64,000 nt of DNA from Inhella crocodyli (GCF_004004565.1 NZ_SACM01000004.1:62001-126000); one strand, 5' to 3'. Shown: positions 1 to 8,109, counted from the first letter of the stretch. Numbers and translations are program-made. The notes: generated by a model not told the origin, from the sequence alone.

Positions 1-78
1 CTCAGCAAGTACGCCCCGCACTACAGCGTGGTGCTGTACTTCAGCGACGTGACGGTGCTGCGCGCCGAACGCTACTGA
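1..78 (+). CDS. C-terminal end of an unidentified protein (5' truncated by window)
   Basis: The window opens inside a reading frame that gives 25 codons ending in VLRAERY and a TGA stop at 76-78. The following transglycosylase gene starts at the A of this stop (TGATG, one-base overlap), so the two are almost certainly co-transcribed and translationally coupled. The visible tail is too short to assign to a family. Third codon positions are strongly G/C, as in the neighbouring genes, which supports real coding sequence. Confidence 0.6.
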   Translation, partial: LSKYAPHYSVVLYFSDVTVLRAERY

Positions 79-1055
79 TGCGACAGGCGCTGTGGGCCCT
101 GGGCCTGCTGGCCAGCGCGGTGCAGGCACAAAGCCCGGCGCCCGCGCTGCGCCTGGAAGACCTGCCGCGCTACACGCCGCCGCCGCAAGAGCAGGGCACG
201 GTGGTGCCAGAGCAGGTGCTGCGCTGGCGCGAGGAGGCCATCGCCCTGGAGCACGGCGAGCACGGCCTGCGCGACCCCGAGCGCGCCGCCCAGCTCTACT
301 GCCGCGCCGCACGCTTCGGGGACGCCGAATCGCAGTTCAACTTGGCCTGGATGCTGACCAACTCGCGCGGCATCCTGCGCGACGAGGCCCAGGCCGCGCA
401 CCTGTTCGCCGCGGCCGCCGAGCAAGGGATGCCCCAGGCGCAGAACATGATGGCCCGGCTGGGCGAGCCCTTGGGCCCCCCACCGCCCTGCTTGCGCCCG
501 CCTGACGGCGACCCACCGCCCTTGGCCGCCAAGACCGCCCCCGCCAAAGGCGCCAAGCCCGCCGAGCGGCCCTGGCCCGCGCCCCCGGCCCAAGCGCCCG
601 AGGTCATCGTGCGCTTCGTGAACCTGGTGGCCCCGGAGTACCAACTGGCCCCGGCCTTGGTGCTGGCCATCGTGGCCACCGAGTCGAACTTCAACCCCAA
701 CGCCGTGTCGCCGAAGAACGCGCAAGGCCTGATGCAGTTGATCCCCGACACCGCCAAGCGCTTCGGCGTGCGCAACCTGATGGACCCGACGCAGAACCTG
801 CGCGGTGGCATGGCCTACCTGCGCTGGCTGCTGGCGTACTACGAGGGCGACATCAGCCTGGCCGCCGCCGCGTACAACGCGGGCGAGGGCGCGGTGAACC
901 GCTACCGCGGCATCCCGCCCTACGCCGAGACCCGGCTGTACGTGCGCAAGATCCTGGCGCACCTGGGCGGCCGGCGCGACCACCCCTTCGACGCCAAGGT
1001 CACCGACCCCTCGCCCGCACTGGCCCTCATCCGCGGACCCAGCCGCTGGCAGTGA
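78..1055 (+). CDS. Sel1-repeat lytic transglycosylase (SLT domain)
   Basis: This 325-residue protein probably cleaves the MurNAc-GlcNAc glycosidic bond of peptidoglycan in the periplasm, leaving 1,6-anhydro ends. An N-terminal signal peptide (about residues 1-18, ending AVQAQ) precedes Sel1/TPR-like helical repeats at roughly 65-130. A proline-rich linker follows at about 131-172, then an SLT (goose-lysozyme-like) domain at about 178-300. The SLT signature is clear: ATESNFNPNAVS carries the likely catalytic Glu202, followed by GLMQLIP and AYNAGEGAV. The start overlaps the upstream stop by one base. The Sel1 part may mediate protein contacts, as in other Sel1-SLT fusions. Family assignment is firm; which SLT subfamily it belongs to and its physiological role are not. 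Confidence 0.93.
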   Translation: MRQALWALGLLASAVQAQSPAPALRLEDLPRYTPPPQEQGTVVPEQVLRWREEAIALEHGEHGLRDPERAAQLYCRAARFGDAESQFNLAWMLTNSRGILRDEAQAAHLFAAAAEQGMPQAQNMMARLGEPLGPPPPCLRPPDGDPPPLAAKTAPAKGAKPAERPWPAPPAQAPEVIVRFVNLVAPEYQLAPALVLAIVATESNFNPNAVSPKNAQGLMQLIPDTAKRFGVRNLMDPTQNLRGGMAYLRWLLAYYEGDISLAAAAYNAGEGAVNRYRGIPPYAETRLYVRKILAHLGGRRDHPFDAKVTDPSPALALIRGPSRWQ

Positions 1056-1068
1056 CCGCGCGGCGCGC

Positions 1069-1107
1069 AAAAAGAAACGGGCGGCCCGCTGCTCGCAGGC
1101 TGCCCGT
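1069..1107 (-). terminator. Rho-independent terminator of the RRM gene
   Basis: Reading leftward, a stem of 10 base pairs with one mismatch (ACGGGCAGCC pairing with GGCCGCCCGT, 1077-1107) is followed directly by TTTCTTTTT. This suits termination of the leftward RRM gene. Two further GC hairpins lie between it and the RRM stop codon. Confidence 0.7.
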
Positions 1108-1158
1108 GTTCGGGGTGCCGCCCCGCAGGGCGGCTGTCGGCCTGAGGCCGACCGGCGA

Positions 1159-1521
1159 TCAGTAACCGCCGCGGTCGTTGCCGCCGCGGTAGCCACCGCC
1201 ACCGCCGCCACCGTAACCGCCGTTGCCACCCGGGCCACGGCCGTAGGGGCTGGCGAAGCCGGCAGGACGCGGCTCACGCGGACGGGCCACGTTCACCACG
1301 GCCGGACGGCCTTCCAGGGCCTGGCCGTTCATGCCGTTGATGGCGGCTTGCGCTTCCGCGTCGGTCGCCATTTCGACGAAGCCGAAGCCCTTCGAACGGC
1401 CCGTTTCGCGGTCCATCATGACTTTGGCCGAATTGACCGTGCCAAATTGCGCGAACGCTTGATGCAGGGATTCGTCGCGCACGCTGTAAGCGAGGTTGCC
1501 GACGTAGAGCTTGTTGTTCAT
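1159..1521 (-). CDS. Glycine-rich RRM RNA-binding protein
   Basis: This 120-residue protein has a single RNA-recognition motif at residues 1-80: RNP2 is LYVGNL (5-10) and RNP1 is KGFGFVEM (44-51). The tail from about residue 90 is rich in Gly, Tyr and Arg, like the Rbp proteins of cyanobacteria and the RRM proteins of several betaproteobacteria. Such proteins bind single-stranded RNA and are often cold-induced; that role is inferred here. The gene stands alone, is read leftward, has its own terminator at 1069-1107 and is divergent from the gene at 1693. About 170 bases separate the two starts, leaving room for a long 5' leader. Confidence 0.93.
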   Translation of the reverse strand: MNNKLYVGNLAYSVRDESLHQAFAQFGTVNSAKVMMDRETGRSKGFGFVEMATDAEAQAAINGMNGQALEGRPAVVNVARPREPRPAGFASPYGRGPGGNGGYGGGGGGGYRGGNDRGGY

Positions 1522-1692
1522 GGGGATGCCCCTAACCTATTCAATGCACACAAAAACCAGAACGGAGCTTCAACCCATCACAACCAACGAATCAACGCAT
1601 CCAACCGGCCGTTGCATTATTCGGGTCCTTCATGACGAATGACAGTCAAGTGCCGGTGGCTGTTGGTTTTATGCCCCGAGAGAAAACCCGCA

Positions 1693-2475
1693 ATGCCCCC
1701 CAAAGCTAGGGATTTGGCCGCCCCCCGCATCGCCAGCCTGGTGCCTTCGGCCACCGAGTTGCTCGTCGCGCTGGGTCTGGGGCCCTGGCTGGTGGCGCGC
1801 ACCGGCTTTTGCACCCACCCCCGCGCCGCGCTGGCCGAGGTGCCCAAGGTGGGTGGTACCAAAGACGTCCACCTGGCCCGCCTGCAGGCGCTGGCCCCCA
1901 CGCACGTGGTGCTGAACGTGGACGAAAACACCGTGGCCACCTTCGACGCGATGGCCGACTGGGGCATCGAGCGGCTCGTCACGCACCCGCAGGGCCCGGA
2001 CGACGTGCCGGCGCTCGTCGAGCAATTGGCGGCGCCTTTCGCCCACCTGCCCGGGGTGCGCGCGCGTGCCGACGCGCTGCGCGCCGAACTCGCCCTCGCG
2101 CTCAGCGAGCCGCCCCTTCACCCACCGCGAACGGTGCTGTACCTGATTTGGCGCGCCCCCTGGATGGGGGTGGCCCAGGACACCTACATCGCCCGCCTGC
2201 TGGCCCAGGCGGGCTGGTCCCCGTTGCCCGCGGTCCGAGGCGGCGAACGCGGTGCCGCCCGCTACCCCACCCTGGTGCCCGGGGACCCCGTGTGGGGGCA
2301 GGCGGACGAGGTCTGGCTGTCCAGCGAGCCTTACGCCTTCGAAGCGCACCACCTGGCCGAGGTGCAGGCCCTGGCGCCGCAAGCGCGCGTGCGCCAGGTG
2401 GACGGCGAGCTGTGCAGTTGGTGGGGCGCGCGCACGGCGGCCGGTCTGGCGTATGTGCGGAGCCTGCGCGACTGA
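1693..2475 (+). CDS. Cobalamin-binding-like protein (BtuF/TroA-fold helical backbone metal receptor)
   Basis: The 260-residue product matches the periplasmic-binding fold of BtuF-type proteins. It opens with RIASLVPSATELLVALGLG, continues with GFCTHP and GGTKDVHLARLQALAPTHVV, and ends with a WWGART segment. The start at 1693 is preferred over an in-frame ATG at 1639, because homology begins a few residues after it. No signal peptide or lipobox is visible, unlike E. coli BtuF, and no BtuC/D genes are adjacent. It may therefore act in the cytoplasm, or the family name may mislead about its function. It could bind a corrinoid or another metal chelate; the ligand is unknown. Confidence 0.85.
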   Translation: MPPKARDLAAPRIASLVPSATELLVALGLGPWLVARTGFCTHPRAALAEVPKVGGTKDVHLARLQALAPTHVVLNVDENTVATFDAMADWGIERLVTHPQGPDDVPALVEQLAAPFAHLPGVRARADALRAELALALSEPPLHPPRTVLYLIWRAPWMGVAQDTYIARLLAQAGWSPLPAVRGGERGAARYPTLVPGDPVWGQADEVWLSSEPYAFEAHHLAEVQALAPQARVRQVDGELCSWWGARTAAGLAYVRSLRD

Positions 2476-2496
2476 GCCCGCCACCACAATCGCCGC

Positions 2497-3120
2497 ATGG
2501 ACCTCTACAAACCCCTGGTCGCCCTGCTGGCGATGGTGAACCCGATCGGCATCCTGCCCTTCTTCATCGCGTTCACCCAAGAATTCGACCGCACGCAGCG
2601 CAAGCAAACCATCCGCGTGGCGGCCTTCACCAGCTTCATGGTCATCGCTCTGTCGGCGCTGCTGGGCCTGAAGCTGATCGAGTTCTTCGGCATCTCCATC
2701 GCCAGCTTCCAGGTGGGCGGCGGCACCCTGCTGCTCATCACCGCGCTGCAAATGCTCAACGCCAAGCCGCCCGAAGGAGGGCAGGTCGAAACCGAGGGCG
2801 CCGGCGCCAACATCGCCGTGGTGCCCCTGGCCATCCCGCTGCTCACCGGCCCGGCCACCATTTCGACCATGGTGATCTACGCCCAGAAGTCCAAGCTGTG
2901 GTGGGAGCAGGCCGTGCTCGTGGGCTACGGCGTGGTGGTGGCTTTGGTGGTGGTGCTGGTGTTCAGCGCCGCCGGCAAGATCGCCCGGGTGCTGGGCACC
3001 ACGGGCATCAACATCATGACGCGGCTCATGGGCCTGATCCTGGCCGCGCTGGCGGTGGAGTTGCTGCAAAGCGGCCTGATCGACCTGTTCCCGATCCTGG
3101 GGGCCAAGGGCGTCCGGTGA
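2497..3120 (+). CDS. MarC/YhgN family integral membrane protein
   Basis: This 207-residue protein has about six predicted membrane helices. It carries MarC-family hallmarks: an N-terminal LLAMVNPIGILPFF segment, a second conserved PLAIPLLTGPATISTM segment near residue 115, and the ending GLILAALAVELLQSG. MarC proteins were once linked to multiple antibiotic resistance, but that link was not confirmed; they are annotated as NAAT-type transporters of unknown substrate. The gene follows the previous one closely. Its stop overlaps the GTG start of creB by 4 bases (GTGA), so it is probably translated together with the two-component system. Confidence 0.92.
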   Translation: MDLYKPLVALLAMVNPIGILPFFIAFTQEFDRTQRKQTIRVAAFTSFMVIALSALLGLKLIEFFGISIASFQVGGGTLLLITALQMLNAKPPEGGQVETEGAGANIAVVPLAIPLLTGPATISTMVIYAQKSKLWWEQAVLVGYGVVVALVVVLVFSAAGKIARVLGTTGINIMTRLMGLILAALAVELLQSGLIDLFPILGAKGVR

Positions 3121-3770
3121 TCCTGCTGCTGGAGGACGACCCGGCGATCGCGCAAACGGTGGTGTTCGCGCTGCAGCGCGAGGGGCTGGCCGTCGAGCAC
3201 CACGCCTGGTTGGCCGGGGCCCGTGCGGCCTGGGCGCAGCGACCGCCCCGCGTGGCCGTGCTCGACATCGGCCTGCCCGACGGCTCGGGCTTGGACTGGC
3301 TCAAGGCCTTGCGCCAGCAGGGCGACGCCACCCCGGTGCTGCTGCTCAGCGCCCGCAGCGAGGAGCTCGACAAAGTGCTCGGCCTGGAACTGGGCGCCGA
3401 CGACTACCTGGCCAAGCCCTTTGGCGTGCGCGAACTCGTGGCCCGCGTGCGCGCGCTGCTGCGCCGCAGCGCCGCGGCCCAGCCCGGACCAGCCGGTCTC
3501 GTGGTGGGCGAACTCGACGCCCACGTGCAAGGCCGCCGCCTGGACCTGACCCGGCGCGAACTCGCCCTGCTGCAGGCCCTGCACGGCGCGCAAGGCCGCA
3601 CGCTCAGCCGCGAGCAGTTGCTGGACGCCGCCTGGGGCCCTGGCAGCGAGAGCTTGGACCGCACCGTGGACACCCACATCAAGACCCTGCGCGCCAAGCT
3701 GCGCGAGGCGGGTTTGGGCGACGACGCCATCCGCACCCACCGGGGCCTGGGCTACGCCTTGGACCGCTGA
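3117..3770 (+). CDS. creB: CreB response regulator (OmpR family)
   Basis: This is a 217-residue DNA-binding response regulator. The receiver domain (1-115) has the acidic pair after LLLE, phospho-acceptor Asp50 in VLDIGLPDG, and Lys100 in LAKPFG. The C-terminal winged helix (about 120-217) ends with RTVDTHIKTLRAKL and IRTHRGLGYAL. The start is GTG at 3117, set by the 4-base overlap with the marC-like gene; no ATG lies nearby. The order regulator, sensor kinase, CreD-type membrane protein matches creBCD of gammaproteobacteria, which governs a response to cell-wall and metabolic stress. The usual creA is absent and a MarC-like gene occupies its place. A CreB-type binding tag lies ahead of creD. 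Confidence 0.92.
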   Translation: MILLLEDDPAIAQTVVFALQREGLAVEHHAWLAGARAAWAQRPPRVAVLDIGLPDGSGLDWLKALRQQGDATPVLLLSARSEELDKVLGLELGADDYLAKPFGVRELVARVRALLRRSAAAQPGPAGLVVGELDAHVQGRRLDLTRRELALLQALHGAQGRTLSREQLLDAAWGPGSESLDRTVDTHIKTLRAKLREAGLGDDAIRTHRGLGYALDR

Positions 3771-3771
3771 G

Positions 3772-3851
3772 ATGGAACGACCCCCAGTCTCGCCGTCGCT
3801 CGCCACCCCCCAAGGGGGCGCTCAGTGGCTTCGGGCGGCCGGGCGCCACTG
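3772..3851 (+). repeat. Intergenic palindromic repeat of the Comamonadaceae type
   Basis: The creB-creC gap holds the pattern GGAACGACCCCCAG, a CTCGCCGTCGCTCG segment, CCCCCCAAGGGGG, then GCTCAGTGGCTTCGGGCGGC. It contains a CCCCC-AA-GGGGG palindrome. From memory, this modular element recurs between genes in Comamonadaceae genomes. A 17-base core of it (3808-3824) recurs exactly at 51154-51170. It does not code for protein and may fold in the creBC transcript. Confidence 0.65.
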
Positions 3852-3853
3852 AC

Positions 3854-5281
3854 ATGCATTTGGGCTTTCGCGTCCTGCTCGCCTTCTTCGTGCTGAGCGG
3901 GCTCACCGCCTGGTTCATCCTGCGCGTGGTGCTGGGCGAGGTGAAGCCCAACGTGCGCGAGGTGATGGAGGACCTGCTGGTCGACACCGCCAACCTCGTG
4001 GCCGAGATGGCCGCCGACGACCTGGCCGCCGGCCGCGACTTGGCGCCGCTGGCAGCCCGCCTGCAGCGCTTCGGCCAGCGCGAGCTGAACGCGCAGATCT
4101 GGGGCCTGCAAAAGGAACGCCTGGACCTGCGCATCTACCTCACCGACGCCCAAGGCCGCGTGCTGATCGACACCGGCAGCCCCAGCGCCGTGGGGCAGGA
4201 CTACGGCCGCTGGAACGACGTGCTGCGCACCTTGCGTGGCGAGTACGGCGCCCGCGCCACGCGCACCCAGCCCGAAGACGACGCCACCCTCGTGTTGCAG
4301 GTGGCCGCGCCGGTGCGCGACGCGCAAGGGCGCGTCATCGGCGTGGCCAGCGTGGGCAAGCCCGTGGCCTCGCTGGCGCCGCTCATCGCCCGCACCGAGC
4401 ACCGCGTGTGGCGCCTGGGCCTGGCCCTGCTCGGGGCCTCGCTGCTGCTGGGCGGCGCCGTCACCGCCTGGCTGGTGTGGAACGTGCGCCGCCTGCGCAC
4501 CTACGCCACGCAGGTGCAGGCCGGCAGCGCGCTCCAGGCCCCCGTGCTGGCGGGCGAGCTGGGCGAGTTGGCCCAGGCCATGGACGCCATGCGCCGCCGG
4601 TTGGAGGGGCGCGACGACTGGGAGCGCCGCGTGCGCGCGCTGACGCACGAGTTGAAGAGCCCCCTCACCGGCCTGCGCGGCGCCGGCGAGCTGCTGCAAG
4701 AGCCCCTGCCCGACGCCGACCGCGAACGCTTCGCCCGCCAGGTGGTGGAGCAAAGCGACCGCCTGCACGCGCTGGTCGAACGCCTGCTGGCCCTGTCCAA
4801 GCTCGAAGCCCAAGGCGCCCCCAGCACCACGCCCACGCGCCTGGACGAGGCCCTGCGCCAGGCCCTGCGCGAGCTGCGCCCGCGCTGCGAGCAGCGGGAG
4901 TTGCGGGTGGTCGAGCTCCAGCCTTGGCCCGCCGTGACGGTGGATGCCGACCCCGAGGCCCTGGCCCTGCTGCTGCACAACCTGCTGGGCAACGCCGTGG
5001 ACTTCGCGCCCACCGGCAGCGCGATCGAGCTGGACCTGCAGCGCCACGGCCTGGATGCCACGCTGAGCCTGCGCGACCACGGCCCGGGCGTGCCCGAGGC
5101 CCTGCTGGCGCAACTGGGCGAGCCCTTCGTGGCCAGCACCAAGCCCGACGGCCGCAAGGGCAGCGGCCTGGGCCTGGCCATCGCCCGCCAGGTGGCCACC
5201 CTGCACCGAGGGCGCCTGGCCTTCGACAACGCGCAGCCGGGTTTTCGCGCGCGCTTCACGCTGCCTTCACACAGCCCCTGA
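3854..5281 (+). CDS. creC: CreC sensor histidine kinase
   Basis: This is a 475-residue inner-membrane sensor kinase. A membrane helix at about residues 5-27 and another at about 185-210 enclose a periplasmic sensor region with a PAS/CHASE-like part (RIYLTDAQGRVLIDT). A HAMP-like linker follows (about 211-262), then the dimerisation domain with phospho-acceptor His265 in LTHELKSPLTGLRG. The ATPase domain has the N box NLLGNAVDFAP and the G box GSGLGLAIARQVA. Length and architecture fit CreC. It lies 83 bases after creB, across the intergenic repeat. The last codons overlap the CreB tag that serves creD. It is expected to phosphorylate CreB Asp50. Confidence 0.92.
   Translation: MHLGFRVLLAFFVLSGLTAWFILRVVLGEVKPNVREVMEDLLVDTANLVAEMAADDLAAGRDLAPLAARLQRFGQRELNAQIWGLQKERLDLRIYLTDAQGRVLIDTGSPSAVGQDYGRWNDVLRTLRGEYGARATRTQPEDDATLVLQVAAPVRDAQGRVIGVASVGKPVASLAPLIARTEHRVWRLGLALLGASLLLGGAVTAWLVWNVRRLRTYATQVQAGSALQAPVLAGELGELAQAMDAMRRRLEGRDDWERRVRALTHELKSPLTGLRGAGELLQEPLPDADRERFARQVVEQSDRLHALVERLLALSKLEAQGAPSTTPTRLDEALRQALRELRPRCEQRELRVVELQPWPAVTVDADPEALALLLHNLLGNAVDFAPTGSAIELDLQRHGLDATLSLRDHGPGVPEALLAQLGEPFVASTKPDGRKGSGLGLAIARQVATLHRGRLAFDNAQPGFRARFTLPSHSP
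5255..5270 (+). promoter_or_regulatory. CreB binding site (cre-tag) upstream of creD
   Basis: The sequence TTCAC GCTGCC TTCAC is an exact match to the TTCAC-N6-TTCAC tag described for CreB and BlrA regulators. It lies at the 3' end of creC, 66 bases before the creD start, where a creD promoter would sit. A third TTCAC follows at 5286-5290. I found no other copy with this spacing among the TTCAC sites I read in the window. Confidence 0.8.
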
Positions 5282-5335
5282 TCGCTTCACAGGCCCGGCC
5301 GAGCATGGCCGCTTCTCAACACCAAGGAGCGATGC

Positions 5336-6658
5336 ATGCGACGGGAAGCGTGGGCCAAGGCCCTGGGCTTGATGGCGGTGGGGCTGGGCCTGACGGTGGT
5401 GCTGGCCCGCATCGATTGGCTGGTGACCGAGCGGCAAGCGCGACAACAAGAAGCGCAAGAGCAAGTGGCCCAGGCCACCGCGGGGCCGCAGCTCATCGCC
5501 GGGCCCTACCTGCGGCGCGAGTGCACCGAAGAATGGACGGCGGTGGAAACCACCGACGACGCACGGGGCAAGCTGGAGCGCCGCAGCCGCCAACGGCGCG
5601 ACTTCGCACTGCGCAACACGCCGGCCTCGCTGCAAGTGCAAGGCGAACTCAAGCCTCAGCAGCTGGAGCGCGGCCTGTTCAAGGTCAACACCTTCGTCGC
5701 GCCGCTGCACCTCAGCGCCCGGTGGGACAGCGCACCCGACCTCAGCCCGCGCAGCGACAAACTGGAAGGCAGCATGCGCTGCGGGCCGGTGGCAATCACG
5801 CTGGACGTGTCCGACGCGCGCGGGCTGCGCAGCGTGGGTGTGTTGGCACAGGGCGCCGCGCTGAACGCACGCCCTGGCAATGGCAGCGGCGGTGCCGGCC
5901 TGCACGCTGTACTGCCCCCCAGCCCCGCTCAGCCCGAGGGCCCGCTTCAGGTGGACCTGCGTCTGGAACTGCTGGGCACCGAATCCCTGCGCCTGCTGCC
6001 CGCCGCCAACGCGGTGCAAGCCCAGATCCGTTCGGCCTGGCCGCACCCCAGCTTCCACGGCCGCTTCTTGCCGGTGGACCGCAACGTGAACGACACCGGC
6101 TTCACCGCCACCTGGCGCGTCACCGAGCTGGCCAGCACCGCCGCCGCCGATTTGCGCGCCGGCAAGGCCAGCGAGGACCTGCTGGGCGTGTCGCTGATCG
6201 ACCCGGTCAGTCCCTACTCCTTGAGCGACCGCGCCCTCAAGTACGGCTTCCTGTTCATCGCCCTGACCCTGGCCGCCGTGATGCTGGCCGAGCTGCTGGG
6301 CCGCCACCGCCTGCACCCGGTGCAGTACGGCTTCGTGGGGCTGGCGCTGGCGCTGTTCTTCTTGCTGCTGCTGGCGCTGTCGGAGCACCTGGCCTTCGGC
6401 ATCGCCTACGCGCTGGCGGCGGCCGCGGCGTCCACCTTGCTGGCGCACTACGGGCGCGGCCTGTTCGGGCACTGGCGGGGCGGCGCACTGCTGGGCGCGG
6501 GGGTGGCGCTGCTCTATGGCGCGCTGTACGTGGTGCTGAACCTGGAGAAGGCCTCGCTGCTGCTGGGCACCCTGTTGCTGTTCGCCCTGCTGGCCGCCGC
6601 GATGCGCGCCACGCGCGACGTGGACTGGTACCGCTTGGGGCAGCCTGCGGCCCACTGA
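5336..6658 (+). CDS. creD: CreD inner-membrane protein
   Basis: This 440-residue protein has one N-terminal membrane helix (about 10-28), a long periplasmic region with mostly beta-type segments, and four to six helices in the last 140 residues (from GFLFIALTLAAVML on). It shows CreD family hallmarks: LLGVSLIDPVSPYSLSDRALKYGFLFI and HPVQYGFVGLALALFFLLLLALSEH. In E. coli creD is the most strongly CreB-activated gene and affects envelope properties and colicin tolerance; its biochemical role is unknown. The start at 6 bases after an AAGGAG ribosome site is preferred over an out-of-frame ATG at 5332. The cre-tag at 5255-5270 implies CreB control. Confidence 0.93.
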   Translation: MRREAWAKALGLMAVGLGLTVVLARIDWLVTERQARQQEAQEQVAQATAGPQLIAGPYLRRECTEEWTAVETTDDARGKLERRSRQRRDFALRNTPASLQVQGELKPQQLERGLFKVNTFVAPLHLSARWDSAPDLSPRSDKLEGSMRCGPVAITLDVSDARGLRSVGVLAQGAALNARPGNGSGGAGLHAVLPPSPAQPEGPLQVDLRLELLGTESLRLLPAANAVQAQIRSAWPHPSFHGRFLPVDRNVNDTGFTATWRVTELASTAAADLRAGKASEDLLGVSLIDPVSPYSLSDRALKYGFLFIALTLAAVMLAELLGRHRLHPVQYGFVGLALALFFLLLLALSEHLAFGIAYALAAAAASTLLAHYGRGLFGHWRGGALLGAGVALLYGALYVVLNLEKASLLLGTLLLFALLAAAMRATRDVDWYRLGQPAAH

Positions 6659-6678
6659 AGTCCACCGAGCACCCATGA

Positions 6679-6710
6679 AAAAGCCCGCCGGGTGGCCTCG
6701 GCGGGCTTTT
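6679..6710. terminator. Bidirectional terminator between creD and the M17 peptidase gene
   Basis: A perfect 11-base stem (AAAAGCCCGCC with GGCGGGCTTTT) around a 10-base loop has A and T runs on both sides. It can end both the creD transcript and the converging leftward peptidase transcript. Confidence 0.85.
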
Positions 6711-6726
6711 GCGCGTGGGGTCGGCC

Positions 6727-8109
6727 TCAGGCGCTGTAGCGGCGCTCCAGCCAATGCAGCAGGGTGCGAATCGTCTGCGCCTCGCCACCCACGGGGCGGC
6801 CCGGGCGGGCCAGCGGGTTCCAGGCGAAGAGGTCGATGTGCAGCCAGGGCTGGTCGGCGGGGATGAAGCGTTCGAGGAACAGGGCCGCGGTGATGGCGCC
6901 GGCCAGCGGGCTGCTGCCGCTGTTGCTGATGTCGGCCACGGGCGTGTCGATCAGCACCTGGTAGCCCTGCCACAGCGGCAGGGGCCACAGCGGGTCCTTC
7001 TCGGCCAGGCCCAGGTCGGTCAGCTCGCGGCCTTGGGCCGTGTCGCGCGTGAACAGCGCGGGCAGCTCGGCGCCCAGGGCCACGCGGGCGGCGCCGGTGA
7101 GGGTGGCCATGTCCACGATCAGGTCGGGCTTGCCTTCGGCGGCGTAGGTCAGCGCGTCGCACAAGATGACGCGGCCTTCGGCGTCGGTGTTGCCGATCTC
7201 GATGGTCTGGCCGCTGCGCGTGCGGAAGATGTCGCCGGGGCGGAAGGCGTTGCCGCTGATGGCGTTCTCCACCGCCGGGATCAGCAGCTGCAGGCGCACC
7301 GGCAGCTTGAGCGCCATCACCAGCATGGCCAGACCGATCGCGTTGGCCGCGCCGCCCATGTCCTTCTTCATCAGGCGCATGCCGTCGGCGGGCTTGATGT
7401 CCAAGCCACCACTGTCGAAGCACACGCCCTTGCCCACCAGGCTCAAGAGCGGCGCCTTGGCGTCGCCCCAGGTCAGTTCGATCAGGCGGGGCTGGCGGTC
7501 GGCCGCGGCGGCGCGGCCCACGGCGTGGATGGCGGGGAAGTTGGCCTTCAGCAGGGCCTCCCCCTCCCACACCTTGACCTTGGCCTTGTGCGCCTTGGCC
7601 AGCACCTTGACCGTGGCCTCCAGGTGCTGCGGGCCCATGGCCTCGGCGGGGGTGTTGACGAGGTCGCGCACGGCCGTCATGGCGCCGGCCACGGCGATGC
7701 CGCGCTCGGCCTCGGGGCCCTGCGCCAGCAGCAGCTCAGCGCCCACGCGGCCGCGGGCTTTGTAGGCGTCGAACACGTAGTCGCCCAGGCTCCAGCTCAG
7801 CGCGGCGGCTTGGGGGTCCACGGCCAGACCGTCGGCGTGCAGGCGGTAACGGCCCGTGGGCAGGCTCTGGGGCAGGGCGGCCAAGGCGTAGGGGTCGTCG
7901 CCCGCGCGCACGCCGGCCAGCACCAGGGCGAGTCCGCCCTTGTCGTCGGGCAGCAGGGCGTGGCTGTCGGCCTTGCCGGTGAAGCCCACGGTCTTGGCCC
8001 AGGCGCGCTGCGGCGCGCTCAAGGCCTGGCTGTCCTTCGCCCAGGTGGCGGTGCTGGTGACAAAGATCGGCGTGCTGGCGGGCAGCTTCTTGGCGAGCGT
8101 GACGGTCAT
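6727..8109 (-). CDS. Leucyl aminopeptidase family protein (M17)
   Basis: This is a 460-residue cytosolic metallo-aminopeptidase that should remove N-terminal residues from peptides. The catalytic C-terminal domain carries the two-metal site signatures VGKGVCFDSGGLDIKP (about 225-240), MKKDMGGAAN (Lys249/Asp250) and NTDAEGRV (307-314). The N-terminal third is divergent, as is usual in M17. The start MTVTLAKK at 8109 is chosen because conserved sequence begins there. An in-frame ATG 33 bases upstream (8142) has a purine-rich stretch too close to it. The gene is divergent from the S9 peptidase at 8195 and ends at a shared terminator. It is shorter than E. coli PepA and could be called PepB-like. 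Confidence 0.92.
   Translation of the reverse strand: MTVTLAKKLPASTPIFVTSTATWAKDSQALSAPQRAWAKTVGFTGKADSHALLPDDKGGLALVLAGVRAGDDPYALAALPQSLPTGRYRLHADGLAVDPQAAALSWSLGDYVFDAYKARGRVGAELLLAQGPEAERGIAVAGAMTAVRDLVNTPAEAMGPQHLEATVKVLAKAHKAKVKVWEGEALLKANFPAIHAVGRAAAADRQPRLIELTWGDAKAPLLSLVGKGVCFDSGGLDIKPADGMRLMKKDMGGAANAIGLAMLVMALKLPVRLQLLIPAVENAISGNAFRPGDIFRTRSGQTIEIGNTDAEGRVILCDALTYAAEGKPDLIVDMATLTGAARVALGAELPALFTRDTAQGRELTDLGLAEKDPLWPLPLWQGYQVLIDTPVADISNSGSSPLAGAITAALFLERFIPADQPWLHIDLFAWNPLARPGRPVGGEAQTIRTLLHWLERRYSA

Noticed and set aside
72-1277. Long leftward frame antisense to the transglycosylase and into the RRM region
   Set aside because: It is the shadow of high-GC genes on the other strand; it has low-complexity Val/Ala/Arg composition and no family signature.
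1522-1692. A sigma-70 promoter with TTGACT and AATAAT for the RRM gene
   Set aside because: The two boxes are 22 bases apart, too far for a standard promoter, so it was not listed as a feature.
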